64,000 nt of DNA from Oligoflexia bacterium (GTDB lineage: Bacteria > Bdellovibrionota > UBA1018 > CAIPTA01), in assembly GCA_023954355.1 (NCBI GenBank), contig JAMLID010000010.1:1-64000 (forward strand), read 5' to 3'. Below the pieces are notes generated by a model. It did not search any database and was not told the DNA's origin. It worked only from the letters and a program-made list of their open reading frames with translations. Below, in pieces: positions 54,514-61,205 of this stretch. The number at the start of each line of letters is the position of its first letter. Position 1 is the stretch's first letter. Both the position numbers and the translations under genes were made by a program.

Positions 54514-55194
54514 TTATGATTTTTGTCCGTACCAGGCACTGATCATGAAAGCTTGAAAAAAACGCAACGGTAGTGGAATATCGCTTTTACGAAGAAGGTT
54601 TTCTGTTTCTTCTGGAGTCGCAATAGCCAAAACATCTTTTAATTGCTTAGAGAGTGTACTGATAGATTCAGGCGTTGCTCCCATAAGTGTTTGAACTGAC
54701 TCCCAATTTTTTAACATATAAGAAAATTCTTTAGACTCTAAATCAAAGCTAATTTCGGCATTGATTAAATAGCCACCGCTCTTTAGTCGAGAGCTCATCT
54801 CTTGAAAGAAAAATTGCTTCTCGTTATGTTTTATAAAGTGAGAGACTAAAATACTCAAAACAGCATCAAATTCTGTTCGTTTTGGTAGTTCATGAATATA
54901 GCCCTGAAAAAACTCAGTTCGACTAACAATATTTGCCTTTGTGAGGCGTTCTCGACAGATATCAAGCATTGCAGCGGAAGGGTCTAGAGCAACAAATTCC
55001 CACTCAGGATAAGCACGGGCAAGTGTGAGAATTTCAGCTCCAGTGCCGGCTCCTACGCATAGAATTTTCGATTTTTTAGGTAGGTCTTTTAACGTTAGAG
55101 TAGTTAAAAAATGCAAACAGTTAGAAATCTCAGAGAGCTTACTGTTTCTTTCGTCATAGCGTTCAGCATGTTCTTTTCCAAAGGCTTGGCTCAA
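54514..55194 (-). CDS. class I SAM-dependent methyltransferase
   Basis: A 226-residue methyltransferase. Motif I is LCVGAGTGAEILTLA (about residues 45-59), followed by the acidic end of strand 2 (VALDPSAAML). Motif III-IV is AVLSILVSHFI and the post-motif is RLKSGGYLINAEI. The substrate is unknown. It faces the amino acid permease tail to tail, and diverges from the MBOAT gene with about 170 bases between. Confidence 0.86.
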   Translation of the reverse strand: MSQAFGKEHAERYDERNSKLSEISNCLHFLTTLTLKDLPKKSKILCVGAGTGAEILTLARAYPEWEFVALDPSAAMLDICRERLTKANIVSRTEFFQGYIHELPKRTEFDAVLSILVSHFIKHNEKQFFFQEMSSRLKSGGYLINAEISFDLESKEFSYMLKNWESVQTLMGATPESISTLSKQLKDVLAIATPEETENLLRKSDIPLPLRFFQAFMISAWYGQKS

Positions 55195-55363
55195 TTTAGC
55201 TCCCTATTTAAGTAAACTTATTCTTGCATAAGAGGGCAATTTTTTGCAACTACCACTAAGGAGGAAAGCTGCCCTATAGAAAGAGCCTGCGCTGTAATCA
55301 TAATTGACTTTTTCATATAGCTTTCATAGAGTTTCTTTAAGTTTTATCTCTAGAGAATTTCAA

Positions 55364-56773
55364 GTGTCGTTTAATTCGATTTCGTTTTTACTTTTTTTTC
55401 CTATTACTACTTTATTTTATTTTCTTATTCCTAATGTAGTGCGGATTCCTTATTTACTTCTAATTAGCTGTATTTTTTATATGGCATTTATTCCGAAATT
55501 TATTTTCATATTATTTTTAGTCATAATAATTGATTATTCAGCCGGATTTTTTTTAGAAAAAACAGAGGGTAGAAACCGATTTCTTATCTTGATTTCAAGC
55601 CTGCTGGCGAATATTGGAATACTATTTTACTTTAAGTATTTTAATTTTTTTCAAGAGAACTTGATGCAGATTGCGCAGCTAATAGGTTGGAACTATTCGC
55701 TCACTACTTTGCAAGTAATTTTGCCGATTGGATTGTCATTTCATACATTTCAATCGATGAGCTATACGATTGATGTTTATTTTAAAAAGGCAAAAGCCGA
55801 AAGAAATTTTATCAAATATTCTACCTATGTATTGTTTTACCCTCAGTTAGTTGCTGGTCCTATTGAAAGACCGAATCGCTTAATACCGCAATTACAAGAG
55901 TATATAAAGTTTGATGCAGATAGGGTGGCTTCAGGGTTGCGTCTAATGACATGGGGTTTTTTTAAAAAAATAGTTGTCGGTGATCGAATGGGGGCATTGG
56001 TAGATCAAGTTTACGCTCAGTCTACTAATCAAAGTGGTTTGAGTTATTTAGTTGCTACAACCTTTTTCGCTTTTCAGATCTATGCAGATTTTTCAGGATA
56101 TTGCGATATCGGTCGAGGGGCAGCAAAAGTACTTGGTATTGAAATTATGAAAAATTTTGAGAGCCCTTATCTATCAAAATCAATATCAGAATTTTGGACT
56201 CGTTGGCATATCTCATTATCTTCGTGGTTTAAAGATTACTTATATATACCACTAGGCGGAAACCGAAAGAGTTACGCCAGAACAGTTTTTAATATTTTAG
56301 TCGTCTTTTTAGTTAGTGGCTTATGGCATGGGGCAAATTGGACTTTTGTTTTATGGGGATTTTTAAATTTTTTATTTCTATTCGTGCAGATGTCGTTCGG
56401 CAGAATATTTAATCTCCCTAAGCTATTTTCTATAGTACTTACTTTCTTCTGTATTGTTCTTACATGGGTGGCTTTTAGAGCCGAAAGCATAGAGCAAGCT
56501 TTAACTATATATTCAAAAATATTCTCTTTCGATAGTTTTTGGAATTCTGATTTGGGATTTGCTTATTCGTCAAAAAATTTGTGGAATAGAGGTGTTTTAA
56601 TTCTTGTTATCTTAATAACGGATTTTATTCGTCTACCAGATTTGCTTACACAGGCGAATAAGCCAAGAAGCACATTATTGCGATGGTTGTTTTACATTTG
56701 TATGATTGTTATTACGGCGCAAGTCGCTTTTACTACCGTTCGTCAAAAGGAGTTTATTTATTTTCAATTCTAA
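55364..56773 (+). CDS. MBOAT-family O-acyltransferase (AlgI/DltB-like)
   Basis: A 469-residue membrane protein with about ten helices. The family start (V/M)SFNSISFLLFFPITT is seen from the GTG at 55364, with AGAGA upstream; a longer TTG start at 55304 was rejected. The core shows SFHTFQSMSYTIDVY, YPQLVAGPIERP, the FWTRWHISLSSWFKDYLYIPLGG stretch and the catalytic His at 322 (SGLWHGANW). Such proteins move acyl groups to sugars of surface polysaccharides (as in alginate) or to teichoic acids. It overlaps the next SGNH-like gene, its probable periplasmic partner. Confidence 0.9.
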   Translation: MSFNSISFLLFFPITTLFYFLIPNVVRIPYLLLISCIFYMAFIPKFIFILFLVIIIDYSAGFFLEKTEGRNRFLILISSLLANIGILFYFKYFNFFQENLMQIAQLIGWNYSLTTLQVILPIGLSFHTFQSMSYTIDVYFKKAKAERNFIKYSTYVLFYPQLVAGPIERPNRLIPQLQEYIKFDADRVASGLRLMTWGFFKKIVVGDRMGALVDQVYAQSTNQSGLSYLVATTFFAFQIYADFSGYCDIGRGAAKVLGIEIMKNFESPYLSKSISEFWTRWHISLSSWFKDYLYIPLGGNRKSYARTVFNILVVFLVSGLWHGANWTFVLWGFLNFLFLFVQMSFGRIFNLPKLFSIVLTFFCIVLTWVAFRAESIEQALTIYSKIFSFDSFWNSDLGFAYSSKNLWNRGVLILVILITDFIRLPDLLTQANKPRSTLLRWLFYICMIVITAQVAFTTVRQKEFIYFQF

Positions 56774-57752
56774 AAATAAAATTTTCTTTTTTAAGTTACT
56801 GGCGGTTAATGCTTTATTGCTAATTATTTTAGCTTTTTACTTTGTTCGCTATGAGAAGCTGTATCAGTCAGATTACCTAACTTACTTTGGAGAAAGATCA
56901 CTAAGAGTAGGTGGAAAAATCATTGAAGCTTTTAGGGTTCAGAAAAAATACGATGTGCTTTTATCAGGCGACTCTAGAGGGTATTTTCAATTGGATCCGG
57001 AAGAGTTTAAAAATAAGGGACTTGAGTCATTTAATATTGCTTGCGAGTCATGTGAGTTAATTAATTTTTGGAAAGCATATGAGGCATTGGTATTAGAAAA
57101 TAGAGTACGAACGTATATTATCTCTGTTAGCTCTTTTCAAATTAATGACTATTCAAAAGATTATACAGATATAGAGAATTTTTCTTTAATGACTATGTTT
57201 GAGAGATCATATTTATTAAATACAGATTATTTTTCTAGCTCACTATTGTTTTATAATAATAAAATTTTACGAAAAGATTTTTTCCCAAATGCCAATGGTC
57301 ATCGTATAGAAAGTAAGATTAGGCAGGCTCGTGGTTATAAAGAGATCCCTGTATACGAAGGTAGTTTTAATGAGAATGATTACCAGTGTAATCCCAAATT
57401 AATTTACGAACATCCGTGGTATGAAAAATACAGAAATTTAAAAGCGAGAAAACGTGTTTTAAGTTTTATTATAAATGAAATGAAAACTAAAAAAAGTCAG
57501 TTCGTATTGTTTAATGCTCCTCTTAATCCAGGATATAGAAAATGTATCGTAGGGACATTTGTTGAAAAGCAAGAGCAAGAGTTCGAAGATTTTTTTCGTG
57601 AGCTCACTAAGGGAGTTACGAATATAAAGTTTTTAGACTTTTTTAGTCGCCCAGAATTACTAACATTAAAAATTGATGATTTTTCTGATACACACCATAT
57701 GAATGCTAGAGGGGCTAAAAAATTATCTGCGTATTTAGCGGATCAAATTTAG
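56760..57752 (+). CDS. membrane-anchored SGNH-like partner of the MBOAT acyltransferase
   Basis: A protein of about 330 residues with one N-terminal membrane helix and a periplasmic domain. Block I is SGDSRGY with S72, and the Asp/His block is DTHHMNARG at 310-318. This resembles the SGNH/DHHW acyltransferase partners of AlgI-type proteins (AlgJ, AlgX, PatB, DltD). Start: AGGAG at 56748-56752 is seven bases before an ATT codon at 56760, inside the end of the MBOAT gene; this gives a clean anchor. The only other option with a standard codon is a TTG at 56706 without a ribosome site. Confidence 0.75.
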   Translation: MFNSKNKIFFFKLLAVNALLLIILAFYFVRYEKLYQSDYLTYFGERSLRVGGKIIEAFRVQKKYDVLLSGDSRGYFQLDPEEFKNKGLESFNIACESCELINFWKAYEALVLENRVRTYIISVSSFQINDYSKDYTDIENFSLMTMFERSYLLNTDYFSSSLLFYNNKILRKDFFPNANGHRIESKIRQARGYKEIPVYEGSFNENDYQCNPKLIYEHPWYEKYRNLKARKRVLSFIINEMKTKKSQFVLFNAPLNPGYRKCIVGTFVEKQEQEFEDFFRELTKGVTNIKFLDFFSRPELLTLKIDDFSDTHHMNARGAKKLSAYLADQI

Positions 57753-57781
57753 AACTAGATCTATTTATTGAATGGGATATA

Positions 57782-58585
57782 GTGCACTCAATGGCGATTC
57801 ATTTTGAGAAAGTTTCTTCTGTTGATTCTCGTTTACGTGAAAAGTATTTAAATCAGTTAAATTATTCACAAGAGTTTTATTTAGAATGGAGAGTTCAGGC
57901 GGGTACTCCCTTTCTTATTCAGAAAGACGAACAAACAATAGGCTATGCTGTTTGTCATAACCATGCGATCGTAGAGTGCTATTTCTTAGATATTGGTGAC
58001 ATGCTAGAGCGAAAGGCCTTTGAGCAGCTTCTTAAAGTAACAAATGCTAGTAGTATGCTTTGTAAGTCGTTTGATGAAAATGCATTGAGATTAGCTAAAG
58101 CAGTCTTACAAGAATCAAAAACTGTTGGGATCTTATTTCGAGAGTTTTCGAGCATCTTTCCACTAAAAAGTGACGTAACTAGCAGGCCAGCTAGGCCAGA
58201 AGACTTAGAGGCACTTCTAGAGATTAACGACAATTTTTTTAGTGGATCTGAAGAAATATTAAACTTCATAGAGCAAGAACGACAATTTCTCTACTTCAAT
58301 CAAATGGGAGAATTGCTAGGTTGTGGAATCGTTTCACAAATAGTCGAGGGAAGAAATAGCTATGACGTGGGGATGCTTGTGAATCCTAAGCATAGAAAAA
58401 AAGGGTTCGGATCTCATATAATAGCTCACATGGCACGCTACTGTTTAGATCGAGGTTGGGTGCCAGTATGTGGCTGTAGTGCTGACAATCTAGCCTCTAA
58501 AAAGGCGATTGAGAGAGCAGGCTTTTCTGGAATTCACGAGCTAATTGAGTTTCGCTTCGATCATAAAGACAGTTCTCTGGCTTAA
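57782..58585 (+). CDS. GNAT acetyltransferase
   Basis: A 267-residue protein whose C-terminal half (about 140-267) is a GNAT domain: TSRPARPEDLEALLEINDNFF at the start, then DVGMLVNPKHRKKGFGSHIIA with the acetyl-CoA loop, then NLASKKAIERAGF. The N-terminal half looks like a second, degenerate GNAT domain, as in tandem forms. The GTG at 57782 follows GGGA; an ATG three codons later is also possible. It lies 29 bases after the SGNH-like gene, so it may belong to that cluster. It is the last backbone gene before the island. Confidence 0.85.
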   Translation: MHSMAIHFEKVSSVDSRLREKYLNQLNYSQEFYLEWRVQAGTPFLIQKDEQTIGYAVCHNHAIVECYFLDIGDMLERKAFEQLLKVTNASSMLCKSFDENALRLAKAVLQESKTVGILFREFSSIFPLKSDVTSRPARPEDLEALLEINDNFFSGSEEILNFIEQERQFLYFNQMGELLGCGIVSQIVEGRNSYDVGMLVNPKHRKKGFGSHIIAHMARYCLDRGWVPVCGCSADNLASKKAIERAGFSGIHELIEFRFDHKDSSLA

Positions 58586-58711
58586 GTATTTGTATTTGCT
58601 GTGTTTTACAGGTGTTAACGATTTGGTAACAGAAATGCTATTAAGTACTCTTTTAATCGTACTCAGGGCTGGTCGCTTCTTCGGTTCAAATCCACTCACC
58701 AAATTAAAAAA

Positions 58712-58744
58712 CCTGCCAACCGCTAAAGGGTTGTCAGGCTTTTT
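58712..58744 (-). terminator. rho-independent terminator downstream of the tRNA-Pro fragment
   Basis: On the minus strand, GCCTGACAACCC and GGTTGGCAGG form a stem with one mismatch around a short loop, followed by TTTTTT. It lies directly after the CCA end of the tRNA-Pro fragment, where the terminator of an intact tRNA gene would be. It can also end transcription of the GNAT gene from the plus strand, which meets TTTTT on its far side. Confidence 0.75.
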
Positions 58745-58747
58745 AAA

Positions 58748-58780
58748 TGGTCGGGGTGACTGGATTTGAACCAGCGACCT
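58748..58780 (-). other. attachment-site-like 3' fragment of a tRNA-Pro gene (island border)
   Basis: On the minus strand, these 33 bases are the 3' part of a tRNA: variable loop AGGTC, T-stem and loop GCTGG-TTCAAAT-CCAGT, acceptor strand CACCCCG, discriminator A and CCA. The acceptor strand implies a CGGGGTG 5' strand, as in tRNA-Pro. No D-arm, anticodon arm or 5' acceptor is found upstream (to 58830), so this is a fragment, not a gene. Such 3' ends are the usual crossover sites of tyrosine integrases. Chromosome lies on its left, mobile DNA on its right. Confidence 0.82.
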
Positions 58781-58855
58781 AAGTAACTGTAATTACTTAA
58801 TATCGAATACCGCGAGTAGCATGAAGTAGCAAGGTTCTTTGAGTTCACAAGAGCC

Positions 58856-58882
58856 GTCCTGCCTCTATCTAAGAGGCAGGAC
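58856..58882. terminator. perfect hairpin at the end of the integrase remnant
   Basis: An 11-bp perfect stem, GTCCTGCCTCT (58856-58866) and AGAGGCAGGAC (58872-58882), encloses the loop ATCTA and contains the remnant's stop codon. Outer pieces GAGCC and GGCTC extend it. It lacks a T run, so it may be an attachment-site arm or RNA structure instead of a classic terminator. Confidence 0.5.
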
Positions 58883-59008
58883 TTTGGCTCCTACAACCTC
58901 ATCTGGAAGATCATAGCCAAGTTTCTCTGTAGCCCCCTGAACATCCACGCCAGCCTTCCTAAGATAGCCGTTGGTGGTCTTGATCTGGCTATGGCCTACG
59001 ATTGCCAT
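58865..59008 (-). pseudogene. C-terminal remnant of a tyrosine recombinase (integrase)
   Basis: The last 47 codons of a phage-type integrase. The translation keeps the catalytic end of the family: VGHSQIKTTNGYLRKAG, where His6 is the box II histidine and Tyr15 the active-site tyrosine, then GVDVQGATEKLGYDLP. The upstream frame opens only six codons farther (R-K-E-P-D) before a stop, and the N-terminal about 330 residues with the catalytic Arg are missing. The intact gene would be over 1 kb. It was probably cut down by a deletion that joined it to the excisionase gene. Located 85 bases from the tRNA fragment, as expected for an integrase. Confidence 0.82.
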
Positions 59009-59009
59009 G

Positions 59010-59237
59010 TCAGGCTCCTTTCTTTAGGAAAAGAGCCTTGCAATCCTTCAACTTGAATCTGAGTCGTCTTCCGAATTTATACGACTGAATCTGGCCTCGA
59101 TAGACCATGATCCTTAAAGCGTTTTCGGTGATCGACAAATATTGAGCTGCTTCTTCTGTTGAAAGCCACTCGCGTTCTATTCGATTTTCAAAGAGCGATG
59201 AGCTAGGAAGCTCAAGAACTACATTCTTGGAGTTCAT
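59010..59237 (-). CDS. excisionase-like helix-turn-helix protein
   Basis: A 75-residue MerR-type excisionase/DNA-binding protein. The motif WLSTEEAAQYLSITENALRIMVYRGQI is the winged helix start common to Xis and similar phage or island proteins, followed by the basic YKFGRRLRFK wing. Excisionases bend attachment-site DNA and steer the integrase to excision. Here the integrase is only a remnant: the excisionase stop codon lies one base before the remnant's first ATG. GGAG precedes the ATG. The island can no longer excise with its own integrase unless another is supplied. Confidence 0.82.
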   Translation of the reverse strand: MNSKNVVLELPSSSLFENRIEREWLSTEEAAQYLSITENALRIMVYRGQIQSYKFGRRLRFKLKDCKALFLKKGA

Positions 59238-59323
59238 ACTACTCCTTTACAGGCTGCCCAGCAAGGGCAAATCCTTGTAGAAGTCCTGATAAAACCCTCA
59301 AATAATTGGAATCATTAGATTTA

Positions 59324-59359
59324 TAGCGTATAGACAAATGCAATACGCTATGATATGGT
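59324..59359 (+). promoter_or_regulatory. promoter and palindromic operator of the toxin-antitoxin operon
   Basis: A perfect 8-bp inverted repeat, TAGCGTAT (59324-59331) and ATACGCTA (59343-59350), has an 11-base spacer. It overlaps a plausible promoter (-35 TAGACA at 59331, -10 TATGGT at 59354, 17-base spacing), 40 bases before the antitoxin gene. DUF1778 antitoxins bind such palindromes to repress their own operon. Confidence 0.6.
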
Positions 59360-59398
59360 GTATCTATAGCCGTTTAAGCACGGTGAAAGAGGTTTACT

Positions 59399-59704
59399 AT
59401 GTCACTCGCAAGAAAAAGAAAGCCGCAGGTTTCCTTGAAGAAGGAAAGCACGGTAATGATTCGCACAGCTCCGCAGGATAAAGTTCTCATTGAGAAAGCC
59501 GCCGATCATTTGGGGCTTACGGTGAGTTCCTTCATGTTGCAAAACTCAATTCGCGCCGCTCGTAAGGAGTTGTCGGAAGTTGAACGCACAAGCCTAACGG
59601 AACGTGATGCTCATGTGTTCTTTGCTGCTTTGACAAATCCTCCAGCTCCGAACGAAGCACTCAAAAAGGCTTTCAAGGACTACGCGAAGCAGTCCAGAAA
59701 GTAA
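59399..59704 (+). CDS. DUF1778 antitoxin (TacA-like)
   Basis: A 101-residue antitoxin of the DUF1778 family, with an N-terminal ribbon-helix-helix DNA-binding part (STVMIRTAPQDKVLIEKAADHLGLTVSSFML) and a C-terminal toxin-neutralising helix (DAHVFFAALTNPPAPNEALKKAFKDY). It binds the GNAT toxin of the next gene and represses the operon through the palindrome upstream. GAGG lies eight bases before the ATG. The stop is nine bases before the toxin start, the usual spacing of the pair. Confidence 0.92.
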   Translation: MSLARKRKPQVSLKKESTVMIRTAPQDKVLIEKAADHLGLTVSSFMLQNSIRAARKELSEVERTSLTERDAHVFFAALTNPPAPNEALKKAFKDYAKQSRK

Positions 59705-59713
59705 TTTGTCTTT

Positions 59714-60214
59714 GTGAGCAACTTTGAATTTCAGATCCTAGACAAGTCATTTGATCGTGCGCCGTTTGACTGCGGCTCGCCTGAGCTAAACGATTTTCTG
59801 AAAGCGAAAGCCCGTCAGAACCAAACGGCGAATTTCAATAGAACCTTCGTAGCCATTCAGTCAGGCGATAAGGCCAAGCGTGTTCTTGGCTTTTACAGTC
59901 TCAGCATGGGCGAGGTGGATTTATCTTCGCTTCCTGAAGAAAAACAGAAGAAGCTCCCTAAGCATCCCGTACCAGTCGCCCGAATGGGCCGACTGGCGGT
60001 TGATAAGTCAACCAAGGGGCAAGGCTTAGGAAAGCTCCTTTTAGTCGATGCGATGAAGCGGGTTCAATCTGCCTCGACTGATGTTGGCGTTTACGCGCTT
60101 CTGGTCGATGCAAAGGATGATTCCGCAAAAGCCTTCTATAAGAAGTATGGGTTCATTGAACTAACCGATGAACCCATGACCTTGTTTTTACCTTTGGCTT
60201 CATTCCCGCAATAA
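59714..60214 (+). CDS. GNAT toxin (TacT-like)
   Basis: A 166-residue GNAT acetyltransferase of the TacT/AtaT group. The acetyl-CoA binding segment is VARMGRLAVDKSTKGQGLGKLLL, and the C-terminal catalytic tyrosine lies in AFYKKYGFIEL. Toxins of this group acetylate the amino group of aminoacyl-tRNAs and block translation. The start is a GTG at 59714, nine bases after the antitoxin stop. The stop is directly against the stop of a broken minus-strand gene. Confidence 0.9.
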   Translation: MSNFEFQILDKSFDRAPFDCGSPELNDFLKAKARQNQTANFNRTFVAIQSGDKAKRVLGFYSLSMGEVDLSSLPEEKQKKLPKHPVPVARMGRLAVDKSTKGQGLGKLLLVDAMKRVQSASTDVGVYALLVDAKDDSAKAFYKKYGFIELTDEPMTLFLPLASFPQ

Positions 60215-60496
60215 TTAGGCAACGGAAGGCAAGGAATCAGTCTTTTTAGAAGACTTTTTCTTTTCCTTATCATCGACACCATAATGAGCGCGGATAGCTT
60301 TTCTCAATTCTTCAGGAAGATCGGCGTCCGTTCGTAGAATGGAGCCAAGCATCTTCTTTTCGTCAAAGTGTGCGGTCCTAAGATTCTTCACGTCGGTTTC
60401 TGAAAAGAACTTACTGACGTTCTGGAAAATATAGTTGGCAATAGACTCGGAATTCTGCCTATGATACTTTAAGAAAAGTATTCGACCTTTGGCATT
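60215..60496 (-). pseudogene. 3' part of an unknown gene, probably frameshifted
   Basis: The minus strand is open for 93 codons and ends in a charged tail (KKKSSKKTD). The sequence (RILFLKYHRQNSESIANYIF, NVSKFFSETDVKNLRTAHF, EKKMLGSILRTDADLPEELR) looks like a real protein, not a shadow. No ATG, GTG or TTG is near the frame's beginning. An ATG at 60492 in another frame runs eight codons (MPKVEYFS) into a stop; one added base would join it to the body. That suggests a frameshifted small gene. No family recognised. Confidence 0.5.
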
Positions 60497-60506
60497 TTAT
60501 TGTGCC

Positions 60507-60547
60507 CCTGACGAGGAGAACCGCACCAGGATTCGCAAAGACGGCTC
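60507..60547 (+). promoter_or_regulatory. guanidine-III (ykkC-III) riboswitch, copy 1
   Basis: The 41 bases match the guanidine-III consensus: CCTGACGAGG, then CCGCACCAGG, then CAAAGACGGCTC. CCTG (60507) pairs with CAGG (60527) for P1; GAxCCG pairs with CGGCTC to make the pseudoknot. The GACGAGG and AAAGACGG blocks are the ligand-binding parts of the known class. It ends 14 bases before the LysE ATG, so ligand would free the start region. The second copy, 1.36 kb downstream, differs by about eight bases. Confidence 0.87.
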
Positions 60548-60561
60548 TTAGATTGGGTCGT

Positions 60562-61197
60562 ATGTCGTTACTCAGTATTTTCATTCAAGGCTTTGTCCTC
60601 CAAGCCAGTTTGATCTTGGCGCTTGGCGCTCAGAATATTTTTGTTCTGAACTCCGGACTTCGGAGGCAAAGGCACCTTCTGGTTGCTTTTGTGTCCTCAA
60701 TTTGTGACACGCTTCTTATTTTTGTAGGAGTGCTTGGCGTTGCAACGATCTTCGTACAAATCCCCATTCTGAAGATTGGACTTGGAGTCGTCGGCGTCGC
60801 TTTTCTGTTCTTTTACGGACTGTTGAAGTTAAAAGAAGCCAGGGACGGAGTGGAAATCTCGCTTGATTCAAAACAGACCACGACGATCCGGCAAACCGTT
60901 CTTACAGCTCTTGGATTCAGCCTTCTTAATCCTCATGTTTATCTTGATACGGTCGTACTGGTTGGCGGTTACTCATCAAAGTTTAGCCAAATTACCGAGA
61001 GATTTTATTTTGGCGCTGGGGCCTCGGCGTTCTCAACAATCTGGTTCTTTGGTCTTGCGTTGCTGGCTTCATGGGGAAGCAAACTCCTCGGCAGCCCCAA
61101 AGCAATGCGTATCGTTTCTTTGGTTTCGGGATTGATCCTGGTGATCCTAGCAATAAAACTCGGAAGCGATGTTGTTGGCTGGATTCGCGGTCAGTAA
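60562..61197 (+). CDS. LysE-family exporter under a guanidine-III riboswitch
   Basis: A 211-residue inner membrane exporter with six hydrophobic segments. It opens with the LysE/ArgO signature (LILALGAQNIFVLNSGLRR), has a GLLKLKEA loop and the conserved GFSLLNPHVYLDTV helix 4 motif. LysE proteins pump basic amino acids; ArgO exports arginine and canavanine. The guanidine-III element directly upstream implies that guanidine induces it, so guanidine or a guanidino compound may be its substrate. The ATG at 60562 follows the riboswitch; a longer start at 60502 would run through the RNA element and was rejected. It is followed eight bases later by the PaiB-like gene. Confidence 0.9.
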   Translation: MSLLSIFIQGFVLQASLILALGAQNIFVLNSGLRRQRHLLVAFVSSICDTLLIFVGVLGVATIFVQIPILKIGLGVVGVAFLFFYGLLKLKEARDGVEISLDSKQTTTIRQTVLTALGFSLLNPHVYLDTVVLVGGYSSKFSQITERFYFGAGASAFSTIWFFGLALLASWGSKLLGSPKAMRIVSLVSGLILVILAIKLGSDVVGWIRGQ

Positions 61198-61205
61198 GGA
61201 GATTT

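Noticed and set aside
58660-58710. Plus-strand T-arm-like sequence GGTTCAAATCCACTCACC
   Set aside because: The T-stem arms do not pair and no D-arm or anticodon arm fits; resemblance to the neighbouring tRNA end is limited to the loop.
58748-58830. Complete tRNA-Pro gene
   Set aside because: Only the 3' third is present; the upstream bases contain no matching acceptor strand or anticodon arm.
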